A DNA stretch of 64,000 nt. Origin: Ligustrum vulgare. Its lineage: Eukaryota > Streptophyta > Magnoliopsida > Lamiales > Oleaceae. Position numbers and translations under genes: made by a program. Positions 30,541-43,496 of this stretch are shown piece after piece. Location: the NCBI GenBank assembly GCA_963555705.1, contig OY743177.1:54568096-54632095 (forward strand), given 5' to 3'. Position 1 is the first letter of the stretch. Each line of letters opens with the position of its first letter. The notes beneath the pieces are model-generated. The model did no database searches, was not told where the DNA came from, and worked only from the letters and a program-made list of their open reading frames with translations.

Positions 30541-33090
30541 AATTACACTTTTTACCCATTTTGTACATTAAATACACATTTCCTTTTCATTTGTAAGGAC
30601 TTTGGATGTTCAATGTGAAATGCTCTCTTGAGAGGCCCTTCTTGAGGTAAGGTTAAACCTCTTTGATCTTGTATTTTCTTGGAATTTCTTCAACTAAATC
30701 TAGGGTATTATTATTCTTGTGTTTGTTGTTGATTTCCGCCACCTTGGAATTTGTTTGATTGATACCCATTGGGCTAGGGTTTGTTAATCCTTGAATTTTG
30801 AGTTAGATTTAAAATTGGGTTAATGTGTTTATCCATTATTTTACCACTTTAGCTTTCTTGGGTTTTGTATTAAATTGTTGTGGAAATTTTCGGTCCATAT
30901 ACCGAAGGGGTTCGCATCAATTTCCCACTCCCATCTTTCATGAACTAGAAGTACACCCATTATTTCTTAAAAACTTAGGATACATAACTTTTGAACAAAC
31001 TTTCACCCTGACACATTTCTTTCATTTAAAAACATTTGACTTCCCAATTTCGATGCCAATGCATGCTTGATGATGCAATGACATGGTAATGTGCATGCTT
31101 GAACATTCTTCTCAATAACATATACTTTCATAAAGTAAATGAAATTCATCAAAGCAAGTAAGTTGCAAGGCAGTCATTTATACATTTCACATTTACATTC
31201 AACTTCTATAAAAATAGGGGGAAGTTTACTTACTTGACGTTCTTAGTATTTACCGTTTTCTTGATTTGCAAGTAGAAGAGCCTTGGCTTCCCGTGACGTC
31301 AATGTACCAAAATCCTAGTTGTATCCATTCATTTAATAAAATATACTTTTAGTTTGAAAGCACATTTTACTACTCATTTCAATACCAAACAAAAACCTCT
31401 CAACTTAACTCAAACTTGACCTCACGTTATGTCCAACACATATAATACCATACTCGAAATAAGAGATAAACTCGAAGGCAAAAATTGAAATCTCACTTAT
31501 CAAATTAGACAAAACTTTTAGTTCAAAACACAATCATTATCCTTTTTGAACTAACCATACCCCTAACCAAAGTTAAAACTTCAATTTAATCCAAATGAGG
31601 TTTAAAGTTATTTCAAACACTTAGCATGCCATATTTTAAACACAAAAATCCAATTTCATTGTGAGTTAGAAGACTTTTTCGCCTTTTAAATTTTAACTCA
31701 AATAAATATATCTAACTTAAGCCAAAATGTACAAAATACTCAAATAATAACTCTAACCATTCTTGAAACTTTCCCAATTTAAAAATTTACAATTTTCAAC
31801 TCATAATTAGGCACGAATAATTAATTAACAAACTTAAATTCGTACTTTTTCAAAATCTGGAAATTCACATACATTGACAAGTTTGAAACGTATACATACA
31901 TACACAAATATGTATACACATATTACCCCAAAACTGAAGTTTAACAAATTTAAAATTCGAAATCAGGCTAAAAATATCAATTAACCAAACTAATATAAAA
32001 TTTTTCGAAATCTAAAAAGCTCCATTGTGAAAATTATACACCCATATGTATACATATATCAAATTCCAGATTCAAAGAATTAAACATGTGAAATTCAATT
32101 TAAAAGTTCTGAATCGAAAAATCATATATGCATACATATCAAAATCTGCAATTTTCATATGTAAATGCATATAAATACTGATATATACATACATATATAC
32201 ACAAAAATCAATAAATATATATGTGTGTATCGAAGTGTGTGTGTTTGTGCATGAAGGTGTGTGTCTCCGTTGTGTGTGTGCGTGCGAGAGGGGGCGCCTT
32301 ACCGCGAGGTTGGTGGTGTGGTGGTCGGGTCGTGGTGGCCGACCGGGGAGAGGTTGAGGGAGGCGAAGGCGAGAGAGAGAGAGAGTCGCGAAGAGAGACG
32401 ATTCCGAGAGTGAGAGCGAGGTTGTGAGAGAGGCCGAGACAGAGAGTGAGAGATCGCGAGAGAGCGAGCGTGAGGGATGAGGGATTAGATTAGGTTTAGG
32501 ATTTAAATGTAAAACTTGTTAATTTGCAAATCAGTCCTTCGACTCTCATAAATAGGTAATTTAAGTCCGCATCCCTCAAATAAAATTCGAAGTGCCACTA
32601 ACTTTCCCCAATTCCCATTTAACACAATTTAGGCCACTTTCAACATAATTAAATAGAAAATAACAAAATTAATAAATAACGTTAATAATCACACATAAAA
32701 TTGCACATAGACAATATATGAACTTTCTATTTGGCACATTGATCAAGACGGCGTCCAAGTCCTTCCACTGCAAAATAACTCAAGTCATTGACATAAAATT
32801 TATCAAATTTAAAATTTATAATAACATTAATATAAATGTCACGTGGAATTTAAAGATGCACGTAACAATGAAAAACAGTATTACAGTTTTGCAGCAATAG
32901 CAGTTTCGTTCTTTTTTTTTTCTTTGGTTGGGGGCGCTGCGACGACGGTGTTGGGAAGGTGGGGGTGGCGGCATCGGCATTGAGACAGTGGTGGTGAACT
33001 GGTGCTTGCCTTCTTTTTTTTCTTTGGTTGGTGGCGGCGGCGACGATGACGTTCGGACAGTGGTGGTGGATTGGTGATGGTGTGATATGT
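30541..33090. repeat. LTR-like debris, related to 8040-9450
   Basis: 30541-30900 has the look of an LTR/leader region (short TTG-rich text, CATATACCGAAGGGGTTCGC). 31500-32640 repeats the layout of 8040-9450: AAATTC/TATACATA stretches, TG microsatellite (32221-32290), GC-rich gene-like block with GAGAGAGAGAGAG, then AAATGTAAAACTTGTTAATTTGC. Read in reverse, the right end resembles gypsy LTR starts. No terminal repeats located. Confidence 0.4.
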
Positions 33091-33430
33091 TGTGACCTAA
33101 TACGTGTCTGTGTCCTAATAATCTGATAATTGTGACTTAAAATATTTCTGACTTGATAAATCGTGCCCTAATAATATGATAATAGTGACTTAGAATATTT
33201 GTGACCTAATAATTTGGTAAGTCATGACCTAAAAATAACTCGAGACCTATTAATTTAAACATGTGACTTTGAAATTGTTATTACAAAGTAACAAAAAAAA
33301 AAAAAAACTCATTTTGTGACTTGTTTTGATAATTTGTAACCTTAAAACTTGTGACCTACTATTTTGATACTTTGTGATCTAAAAGATTTGCATTTGTGAC
33401 CTAAAATTATATTGCATTGTGACCTCAACT
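33091..33430 (+). repeat. Degenerate GTGACCTAA-type repeat cluster
   Basis: At least ten variants of GTGACCTAA/GTGACTTAA spaced irregularly by about 20-55 bp, often followed by TAATTTGATAAT. Interrupted by an A-run at 33292-33306. Confidence 0.7.
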
Positions 33431-33948
33431 TATATTATTAATAAAGTATTTTTATTTATTTAATTTAATTAATTACATATAATTAAAACCTGATTTTTGA
33501 ATTTTTTAACTTATATCTTAAAATAGAAATAGAAATTGTATATAGTAAATACCTTATATATGTATTTTTTCCAAAATATAATCATTCTTACAACGAATGG
33601 GGGTGTTATTACGTAGATCAATTCACAAATTATAATGCATTAAAGATTTTAAGTTGAAAAATAACTTACTGCATGAATTAATTATTTAATGAATAAAAAT
33701 TAGGAAGTTTATAGTTGACCAATATATATATATAGAGGGACGGAACTAAGAATTTATGTCAGCGCGGGTGAAATATTTTCTGAGGTGGGAGGGGGCTAAA
33801 GGAGGTCGCTGCTCTCGAAATTTTTTTTCTTGAAAAAAAAATTAAAATGAAGGGAAAATTTACTTTCATAAATGACAAGTTAAAAAAAAAAAAAAAAAAC
33901 AAACAAACTCTAACTTATAAGTAACAATAGAATTTCAATTTCTCAAAA
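33431..33948. other. AT-rich, with a decayed transposon end near 33735-33830
   Basis: AGAGGGACGGAACTAAGAATTT and GTGGGAGGGGGCTAAAGG resemble the terminal part of GACGGAGCCAGG-type non-autonomous elements. No full element seen. Confidence 0.35.
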
Positions 33949-34617
33949 GCTAAGCTCCTATTCTCTTTGCTGTTTTGATGTCGTTTTTTGTATTTATTTT
34001 CGAAAACACTAAAAACGCGTTCTCTTTATCATTTTCGAAAATGCATTTTGGAAAAAAAAAATTGTACACAAAACGCAAAACGTCCAAAACCTCGTATATT
34101 TCAACAAAAAAATCTTCAAAACGCGGAAAACGCGTTTTGGGATATTTTTTTTTTTTTTTTTATTTAAGAATTATCCTAACTTGTAACTAAACTTAACATA
34201 AAGTTTTTATTTTTATTTTTATTTTTTTTAGAATTATCCTAACTTGGAACTAAGCCTAAATAAAAAAAATTTTGGGGAGAATTATCCTAACTTGGAACTA
34301 AACTTAAATAAAACTTTAGTTTAGTCTTAGTTCCAAGTTAGAATAATTCTAAAAAAAAAAAAAATTATTTTAAACTTAGTTCTAAGATATGATACTTTTT
34401 TAAAAAATAAAATAAAATAAAATAAATCGTGTTTTCCGCATTTTGAATATTTTTTGTTGAAATACACTTAAAACGTTCAAAATGACGTTTTGCGTTTTGT
34501 ATACAATTTTTTTTTCTAAAATGCGTTTTCGAAAATTGTAAAGAAAACGCGTGTTTAATATTTTCGAAAATAAAAATAGAAAACAACATTAAAACAGCAA
34601 AGAGAACTGTATCTAAG
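33949..34617. mobile_element. Fold-back element, copy 1
   Basis: Arms of about 200 bp are inverted copies: GCTCCTATTCTCTTTGCTG, then TTTTCGAAAACACTAAAAACGCG at the left, and the complement of the region ending AAAACAGCAAAGAGAACTG at the right. The centre has three or four repeats of AGAATTATCCTAACTTGGAAC, then TAAGCCTAAATAAA, also present inverted. The same arm and centre sequences occur at 59585-59920. No target duplication resolved. Confidence 0.8.
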
Positions 34618-37361
34618 TATAAAAAAACTAACTTCACAAACCTCTCAAATCAAATCAACTTCACAACTCACAAGCCATTTGGATATGAGGCTATGTTATA
34701 ACTTATATGGGCTAAAAATCAATTGAAGCCAAATAATTTTGAATTTGTTTTTGGTAAAATTATTTGAACTGACATATGTTAAGTCAAGTCTTCCTCGTCA
34801 TGCTATTTAGTGCTTGGATGATAAAACTTTGTTAAATTTTATCAACTTTTTAGATGATCAAATTTTAATTTTAATCGCACATTTTATTGAGCTTAAATTT
34901 TTAAATACATATTTCATTGATTTTTATCAAAATTAACTATTCATTTTATCAAAAGCTTTATCAAGCAACCTCTTGGATTCATTGAATAAAATGTGCACAA
35001 AATTCCTTTTAGAATGCTAGAATATTACCGAAGTACGTGACTCATTCCACTGGGACAGTATATTGCATTAAACAGTAGACAGTTTGAGAATTTTATCCAA
35101 TTCTTGGAATTTAGGGCAATGCATTGTAATTGACAAGATTTATTTGACACGGGCACTTAGAATATGCACAAAATGGATGTCATGTTAGATTGTAAATGAT
35201 TTAATATATGAAGTTATCAATTGTTAATATTTAGTGGCCGATAATATGATATGAATAATAATTTAACGATGAATAGAAAATTGGTGGGTGACTATTAGCG
35301 AAATTAATTTTTTTTATTTTTTGAGAGTCATTATAATTAAATTATTTGAAATAATGTATTTTGAAATAGTGATTGAATAATGTAAAGTAAAAAATTAAGA
35401 GAGATAAAAATGCATTGAAGAATGTGTTGTTGGAAATAATAGCGAGAAAAATGTATGAAATTATAATTTGGCTCAACCAATGGTTTAATTTTTACTGAAC
35501 AAACAATAATAATATAACTTAAATTTCTTAATTTTATCTAATTATATGAAACCTTGCATAATATCTTCTCCATATTCAATTTGGCCTACTAGACTGAGAG
35601 TCTGATATTGATCACAAAAATTAACAGCATTATTCCAAAGGAATATGCTAAATAATTTTTTGAGAAAATTGCATATTTCATGCTCAGTCCCAACATTTCA
35701 AAAATAGGCAAAGTTGTTCCCTTTACACTAATTTCGTCAATTTGACCGTTAACTTCCTCTTTAAATAAAAATAAGGATAATTGCAGCGAGGGTTCCAATT
35801 TTTTTTTTTGCAAACTTTACCCAAACATTTCTTTGTACCATTCACATCCCAAACCTTTAATTTAGTCGAGTGAGAATGACAAATTGATGAAAAACTTCCA
35901 AAATTCTATTTTTTATATTTTTTTATTCTACCAAATTTTTATTATTTGACTTTCAAATTGAGTTTGACAAGATTTAAAAAAAGCAATATTTAGTAACTTT
36001 GTATTTTTAATAACAAATAATTAAATAAAAAATAAAATAAAATAAATAGAGAATTATTTCTTCTCAACCCCAACCCCAATTTACCCTACCAAATCAACAC
36101 TTGCCACATTCACCACCATCAACCATCGTCACCACCTACCGGCTACCACAACCCCACAAACATTGAAACATTAACCACAAAATCATAATCATGAATGATG
36201 AATATGCACTTTGTTTTTGTTCATCTTTTCAGATCCTCATTTCCCATAATTTTCTTCTCTATTTCCAGTCAATTCAGTGGAACCCAAATGCGTTGACTAT
36301 CCATTGTTTGCAATCTTTTCTACTTTTTCTGAAATTATACATGAATACTATCAATTTTTTGAGTCACACCCCCAAAAAAATAAACTTCAAAACCAAGCCT
36401 TTTACTGTGTTGATTTCACTCACTCACTCACTCACAAACACATTTATATATTTTGTGATGAAGAATTGGTTGCAGAAATGGAAAGAATGGAATATATGAT
36501 TGTAATATTGAAAAAATATGATAGAATTAAATTAAAATATAATGAAAGATATAGTAGTAATGGGAAGAATGGTAGAGGTGGAGATGAAATAAATTCCTGA
36601 GAATTCATTTTCTTGGGAATTGAAAGTTTAATGTTTTTTATTGGTTTAATTTTTTATGTGAAAAAAGTAAATTTTTTTTCAAATTTTATTGTTTGATTGA
36701 CATTATTTTTCATGACACATTAAACAAAATTTAATTATTTTAATAAAAAAAAATATTTTCCCAAGTCGGAAGACGATTGAGTGAGATCTGGCTCACTTTT
36801 ATAGTTAGTTCTAGATAAAGACTTTAGTGAAGGTATAGAGCTTTGTTGAAGCTATTACCCAGACTTTTTTATTTTTATTTTTTCACACATTTGTAATAAT
36901 AATAATAATAACAACAACAATAATAACGATGTTAATTTCTGGAAAAAAATAAGTCAATCAATAACAATAAAAATGATCGAACGTGATGAAAATGATTTGT
37001 TACCCAGTGTGGCAAACGAATTCTCACAAAAGTGTAAAAAAATTGTTTGCCTTAAAAATCAAGAGTTGCACAATTCCCAACTAAATGAGGCAAATGAATT
37101 CTTAAGCAAAAGTATACAATCAAACAACAAAAAATGATGGAATATGGCAAATGGATTCCAACTTTCTAGGCAAATCATGACAATCAAACACTACCTTAGA
37201 GTATCTCCAATGCAACAATGTCTATCATGTATGCAAGACATTGACATTATATCAAACACCTTTTCAATATAATAATGTTCATTGCACAAATGTGACAAGT
37301 TATTATTAGTTTTTTAGAAAAAAAGAAAGAGAGAGAAATGTATTGATTGGAGAGACCATCT
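34618..37361. other. No recognisable gene; AT-rich
   Basis: Short frames only, none with a conserved motif. A TAA/CAA microsatellite lies at 36895-36925. 34700-35000 holds TTTATCAA/TTGATAAA words recalling MITE family A but no clear ends. Confidence 0.5.
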
Positions 37362-37528
37362 GTTCGGTGGATATGAAAATTAAAAAAATGGTTTTTTTGT
37401 GATTTTTTAGGTAGATGGATGGTTAAAAAATGGAGAGAGAAAATGTGTAGGGTTAGAGATTGATTTGGAGAATTGTGTAGTTTAAAAATTAATTTAAAAA
37501 AATATATATATTTCCGAACGGAGGCTCA
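37362..37528 (+). mobile_element. MITE family B copy
   Basis: Ends GACCATCTGTTCGGTGG and TTTCCGAACGGAGGCTC (inverted), core GGTTAAAAAATGGAGAGAG and GAATTGTGTAGTTTAAAAA. Confidence 0.7.
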
Positions 37529-38520
37529 ATAAAAAGATTTGACTTGAGAAGGATGAGTAAATAAGGAGTTGACGTTGAAAAGTAGATGACCGCGACGTGA
37601 AAATATCGACATGGTAGTGCATGCTATTACGACTATTGACTTCGGGAGTAAAGCATTTTGGTCTAGCAGCAAAATGGAGGTGAGATGAGAGTTGTATAGG
37701 ATGATGGTAGTAATGCATGACACTAATTGTTGGAAATGTGAGAGGTCGGTGGAGAAGATGAAACATTTTTTTTTTTTAATTTATCATTTTAAAATATTGT
37801 TCTTGTTTGTCCGTTTGTTTGTTATAATTTTTATTTCTTATTTCTTATTTCGTATTTGTTAATGCACCAAATGTAAAAAGTTAAGGACTAATAGAGCAAT
37901 TTAACATTTTTCCTTGTTGCTTCTTTTTTGGTTTATGTAAAGCAGAGGAAAACTGAGAACTCATCATTTTACGCAACCTTAACGGTCAAAGTGGATGGAA
38001 ACCGTGTGAAGGACAATCTATGCCTATTTTTTTAAAGATTGAGGATGGATAGTGCCGATAAAAAAGGTTAGATACATCCCATCCAATTTCTGTAGACTGG
38101 GACGAACTATGCAATATTTCCTAAAAAGCACTCTCTTGGTGGCCGAATAGGCCAAATCCTCAGAGCACCGGTTTATTTAAAACGATGATGTTTTTGTATT
38201 TTTCGCAGGCTAACTGATATATAACTATATGCCCACACCACCCACCATTCTCACGCCATTCCTTACACCCTAAAAGGTTTCTTCTTTCTTTTTCCATAAA
38301 CTCACAGACATGTACATGTGAATATCTACACACAAAGATACACACTGCGAAGATTCTTGATAGCAATAGCCCTTAATTACAGGATAATCTTACAATATAC
38401 TTGTCTTAAAAACTTTGGCTGTATCCCCATTAAAATTCTATTTTTTTTTTTTTTTTTTTTCTCTCTGGGCTATTAATAGTTGGGATTGGGATTTTTAGTG
38501 CATGTAAAATTAGTGGAGAT
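37529..38520. other. Upstream region of the PAP15-like gene
   Basis: No gene recognised. A T-run (38441-38460) followed by CTCTCTGGG lies about 60 bp before the ATG; promoter elements were not resolved. Confidence 0.45.
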
Positions 38521-41500
38521 ATGGGCTTTTCCTCAGGGGTGGCAGTAGTTTTCTTGGTTATACTGAACTTGCTTGAAGCTAATGGTGATATCCCGACAAC
38601 CCTTGATGGTCCCTTTAAGCCAGTGACTGTTCCTTTGGATAAAAGTTTCAGGGGACATGCAATAGATTTGCCAGACACAGATCCTAGGTTGCAAAGGAGT
38701 GTTACAGGGCTTCAGCCTGAGCAAATTTCTGTCTCTCTTTCTTCAACTCATGATTCAGTTTGGATTTCTTGGATTACAGGTTAGATAATTTATTGCCTTA
38801 ATCTGCTCAGTTTGGTTCTGATTTAAATAGAATGGAACCAATTTGTTGACCACCATCATTTTAGTTACCCAAACCATGGGCATCGCCAAGATAGATTAGT
38901 GTGATTCTTGGTTTTGAGTGTTGATGTCATGCATTATATGATTGCTATTTATTCTTGGGGTTAAATAAATAATTGAGATACTCTTTAATTTGGCTATAAT
39001 TTCAAGTTTTATTTCAAGGATAGGCTAAGATTAACTTGGAATATTACCATGTTTGTAGTGATGGAACTATTGTTTCAATTTGTAGTTTGTTGAAGAGAGA
39101 GCAAACTGAAAATTTGGAGTTGAATTATTTTATTTACAGGGGAATTCCAAATTGGTGACAACATTAAACCATTGGATCCAAAAACTGTTGCGAGTGTCGT
39201 ATATTATGGGAAGCTAAGGTTTCCTATGATTCACAAAGCAGCTGGCGATTCTCTTGTTTATAATCAAATGTATCCTTTTGAAGGTCTTCAGAATTACACT
39301 TCCGGAATTATCCATCATGTTCGTCTTACGGGTATGCTAAGATCAATCTTTCTTATAGTAATGCTTAATCTGTTTCTACGTGTTGAGACGAGTCTTGTTG
39401 TTCTAATATCTTGATTGAATAATAAATCTAACTCTCTACTTTGCTCTTATAATTCTTGCTTATGGAAATGCTTGTATGTGCTTTAGTTATAATGATATTG
39501 CAGGATTTGTTCCTGTTCAACTATGTCTTTTAAGTAGTTAGGTTTTTTAAATAACTCATTTATTATTCAAATTTAGTTTGACATGCCTCCTTATATGCAA
39601 GCATTCATTTTTTATTTTTTATTTTTATTTTTTTTAATCAAAGGCATCAACTTGCACAAACGTGCTCAGTTTTTGTTTGATCTGGTAGTGTATTAAACCA
39701 CATCATCTGAAAGTTTACTCATAGAAAGGGGACTATTTATTTGCGGAATTTTATCAAGACTTTAGGGCTTTAATTTGCTTCATCTTGTGAAGGGTTGGAC
39801 CCCAACACGATATACTACTATAGATGTGGAGATCCTTCAATACAATCAATGAGTGATATCTATTCCTTCAAGACAATGCCGGTTTCTGGTCCGAGGAGTT
39901 ATCCAAGTAGAATAGCTGTGGTAGGGGACCTTGGTCTCACTTACAATTCTTCTTCAACAATCAACCATTTGATGAGAAACAAACCCGATCTAATTCTGAT
40001 GGTTGGAGACTTGTCCTATGCTAACTTATATCTTACAAATGGAACCAGTTCGGATTGCTATTCTTGCTCGTTTCCAGATACTCCTATACATGAGACCTAT
40101 CAGCCTCGTTGGGATTATTGGGGAAGGTAAAAACTCTAATCCCTTATCTCAGTTTGAAAGAATTACTTTAAGTTTCATAATTTATTTTTTTATTTTATAT
40201 TCATTAATTTGCTTCATGGATCTTTACTACCCCAAGTAATCATGATTTACACTATTTTTCTCTTCAGATTTATGCAGCCACTGGTTTCTAAAGTTCCAAT
40301 AATGATGGTACAAGGGAACCATGAAATTGAATTGCAAGCTCAAAATCAGACTTTTGCATCCTACAGTTCTCGATATGCATTTCCATACAAAGAAAGTGGA
40401 TCTTCGTCTCCTTTTTACTATTCTTTCAATTCCGGGGGCATACATTTTATAGTGCTTGGTAGCTATGCTGCATATAGCAAAACAGGTATAAACGAGTCTA
40501 CTTGTTACCATTCACTCTTATCTTTCTGTAATTCGGTTGGCCTGACTCTGTGGCTTCTCCATTGCAGCTGATCAATACAAATGGCTGCAGAAGGATCTGG
40601 CTCATGTTAACAGAGAAGTTACTCCATGGTTGATAGCTACGTGGCATCCACCCTGGTACGGTAGTTACACGGCTCACTATAGAGAAGCCGAATGTATGAT
40701 GGTATCTATGGAAGATTTACTGTATCAATACAGAGTAGACATAGTCTTTAATGGACATGTAAGTTTTCTTAAACTCGAAATGTGCCCCTGTTTGGAGGTC
40801 TTTGTATTGACAAATCCGTGAATAGAGAGGTCACAGTAGCTAAATTCTGCAGGTTCATGCCTACGAGAGGTATAACAGAGTTTATAACTATACCTTGGAT
40901 CCTTGTGGTCCTGTATATATTACGGTTGGAGATGGCGGGAATAGAGAGAAGATGTCAATTACACATGCTGATGAACCAGGTAAATGTCCCGAACCATCCT
41001 CCACACCAGATGAGTTTATGGGTGGATTCTGCGCATACAATTTCACGTCTGGTCCAGCAGCTGGTAAGTTTTGTTGGGATCAACAACCTGAATATAGTGC
41101 ATACAGGGAAAGCAGCTTTGGCCATGGAATTCTAGAGGTTCCTGCTCTCTCTTTTTATCTCACACACCTCTCTTACAAACACTAGACTACCTTTTAAGTC
41201 CTAAGCCCCTGTTTGGTTGATATTGAAATCAGATTTTTAGTATATTTTGATAAAAGTCGATGAAACGTGTGATTGAAAAGCTGTAGATCCCATAAAATAT
41301 GTGGTTGAGATTGATTGTTGTCTTTGACTTAGATTAAGATCTCGAATTTAATTGATACCAAACAGGGGGTAAATATGCTATGATTTCATAATTCGTAGTA
41401 GTAAACCATCTCGGATGGAGCATATTCAGTTACTTGAGTTCTCTGCTGGTAGCATGGCTTATTAATTTTCTAAAGGAATAACATAGATTAAGGGTGACAT

Positions 41501-41691
41501 AAGTATTTTCTTTTGCATTCGACTTGCAGGTTAAAAATGAGACACATGCTCTTTGGACATGGCATCGTAATCAGGACATGTACAACAAAGCTGGAGATAA
41601 GATTTTTATAGTAAGGCAGCCCAAAAGATGTCCGGTCAAACTGAAGGTAATTAAACTTTGGGGAGCAGGAAAGCTGAAAAATGTATTTTAA
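38521..41691 (+). CDS. PAP15: Purple acid phosphatase, PAP15-like (7 exons)
   Basis: Exons 38521-38779, 39140-39331, 39793-40126, 40268-40485, 40568-40758, 40853-41137, 41530-41691; all GT-AG, phases agree, 546 residues, TAA at 41689-41691. Purple acid phosphatases hydrolyse phosphate esters at a two-metal centre; PAP15 of Arabidopsis acts on phytate. All seven metal ligands fit the five blocks: GDLG (D196), GDLSYA (D223, Y226), GNHE (N279), WHPPWY (H361), GHVH (H398, H400; split by an intron after GH). The N-terminus (GVAVVFLVILNLLEANG) is a signal peptide, so the enzyme is probably secreted or vacuolar. The tail DKIFIVRQPKRCP matches the family end. Intron 6 carries a MITE. I see no defect. 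Confidence 0.95.
41205..41369 (+). mobile_element. MITE family A (Tourist/PIF-Harbinger-like) in PAP intron 6
   Basis: 165 bp with inverted ends GCCCCTGTTTGGT and ACCAAACAGGGGG, flanked by TAA on both sides (41202-41204, 41370-41372). A TAA/TTA 3-bp duplication with this type of terminus is the mark of Tourist-like MITEs. Confidence 0.9.
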
Positions 41692-42562
41692 TGACTAATA
41701 GATTTTCACTAACCAAAGGTAACTGTTGTCATTCTTTTGTAAGTGAAAACTATAGAATTATGAATATATGAGTCTGGTGAATTAAATTTTCAATAGAACT
41801 TCGAGCGTTTTCGATTTCCTGTTCTTTCATTGAAAGCCCTCCAAGTACTTTCCACTTTCTAGTTCGAAGGCATTGCTCAATTTTGTAACTTTTGGGCCTG
41901 TTTAGGATGAGTTTTGAGAATCCAAACGCTGCTTTTGAGATGCAAAAGTTGTTTTTACCCTTTTGATGTGTGTGTGTGTGTATATATTTTAATTTTAAAA
42001 GTGCTTCTACCAGTTAGAAGAACCTTTAGAGGAAGTTGATCAAGTATGACTTCCTCCTTCCGCAACTCTAGTGGCAAGTTCTTTATGTGAAATCTCAAGG
42101 ACATGGATCAGAGAAGCAGCAGATGGAATATCAGTTGCAGTTTGTATATGACCATTATATTTTTGAATTTAGTGCAGAAGCACACATATTGAACTATGAT
42201 GTAGTGAGAATAAAAGAAATTTTGTTGATGCCATATCTTATGTGTAATTTTTGAACTTCAAATGGAATTTTATATTCAAAATATACCACCTTTATTTTCC
42301 AAACGCATCTCCCCCTTTTCTTAGTTCGCTTATTGAACTGTTAGAATCGAATCAAGTAAAAGCTTAAATTGCGGAAGAAGGAATAAACTTATCTATTGAA
42401 CTTTATCTTCCATTAATGAACACTGAGCTTGCAATCATGAGGTGAAAATGAGAACGGTAACAGTGGAGGAAAACCTGAATGACATGTTTAGTAAGGTGGA
42501 GTATGTTTTAATCTTGAATTATGTTCAATACTGCACATTAGCCTATTCTTCACAATAAAGTG
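41692..42562. other. PAP 3' untranslated region and spacer
   Basis: AATAAA at 42209-42214 is a likely polyadenylation signal of the PAP gene. A TG microsatellite lies at 41967-41985. GGGCCTGTTTAGGATGAGTT at 41895 recalls a MITE end without a partner. Confidence 0.5.
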
Positions 42563-42690
42563 AGCCTCTGTTTGGTAATTCTTTTTTTGTTTATTTGGTT
42601 GAAAAGTTGTTTGGAAAATGTATGTAGTTAAAAAGTAGTTTGAGAAAATGTGTTGTTTATAAATTTATTTATAAATAATAAATAAGTTTA
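42563..42690 (+). mobile_element. MITE family B copy
   Basis: Starts GAGCCTCTGTTTGGTAATTC; core GTAGTTAAAAAGTAGTTTG and ATGTGTTGTTTATAAAT. The right inverted end is lost. Confidence 0.65.
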
Positions 42691-42704
42691 TATGCTGCTG
42701 GACT

Positions 42705-43496
42705 CTACATGGTTTGGAATGTGAATGATAAAATGAAGAAATATACAGGAAGCAAGATTGTTTTTATTGAAAAATCTGTTGAAGCATTAGATTTTGGTGA
42801 GTCGGGAACAGTAGATCCATTGTCTGGTGTTGACCCTCCACCGCCGTACAATGGTGCAGTGTTGGTTCCTGGTGGTGGCGGTGTCGCACTTTCAGTTGGT
42901 GTTGTTCCTGGTACTGACATCCCTCCGGCTGTGCTGGATATTTTCAAAATCCGGGTATTAGAATGTAGGCATGCTGTTATGGAAAACTGAAGTACTAAAA
43001 AAACAAAGTGATATAATTATTGGACATGCACTAGACTAGACAATATGATGAATAAGATTTTAACTTTTTTCTTTAATACTGCTTCTCTCTCAATCCCCCC
43101 TAACATGCCTTTTCCCAAGCAGTTCAAGAACATAACATTTAGTGCATAAGTAATTTCGCAGGATGATAAAATAAGTTATAATTAAGTCAAAAGCATATTC
43201 TCCATCTTTCTTGTTGGGGGGAAAAAAAAAAGCAACTTTAGGAAAGTAGTAAAAGATAAGAAAAGGAACCACTATAGTAAGATCAAATAGCATAGCCCAG
43301 AAGACTGAATGGGTGCACAATCTGCCCCAGCTGCACAGGCAATGTTTAAACCTGTTAGCATAGCCTGGTCACTGGCGTCACTCCTCACCACACACCAGGC
43401 GGCTTCCACCCCCAAAATGGGTGCCCTGTTGGTGATACTGGTGGTGCACAGAAATAATAGCAGTGCCACCACCACCGTGGACGGTGGTGCTGCCAT
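42705..43496 (-). pseudogene. X8-domain GPI-anchored protein (PDCB-like), probably damaged
   Basis: From ATG 43494-43496: signal peptide (STVVVALLLFLCTTS), then the start of an X8/CBM43 callose-binding domain with WCVVRSDASDQAM, C54, GADCAPIQSSGLCY (C60, C69). The frame then ends (LILL, TAG at 43272) without a GT donor where the family normally continues. A diverged YAFD block lies in another frame near 43175-43215. The last part (42945-42705) encodes SSTAGG, a Pro/Thr/Gly-rich linker (TPPPPGTNTAP) and a hydrophobic GPI-signal tail IKTILLPVYFFILSF. Family members sit at plasmodesmata and bind callose. The second half of X8 with its conserved cysteines is not recognisable, so I call it a likely pseudogene; an unusual splice form remains possible. 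Confidence 0.7.

Noticed and set aside
32221..32427. 68-residue frame MCVSKCVCLCM...
   Set aside because: Same kind of microsatellite-derived frame as at 8914.
35589..35813. 74-residue minus-strand frame
   Set aside because: No conserved motif and AT-rich composition like its surroundings.
42709..42990. 93-residue plus-strand frame rich in Gly and Pro
   Set aside because: Antisense to the X8 gene's linker; the minus strand explains it better (GPI tail).
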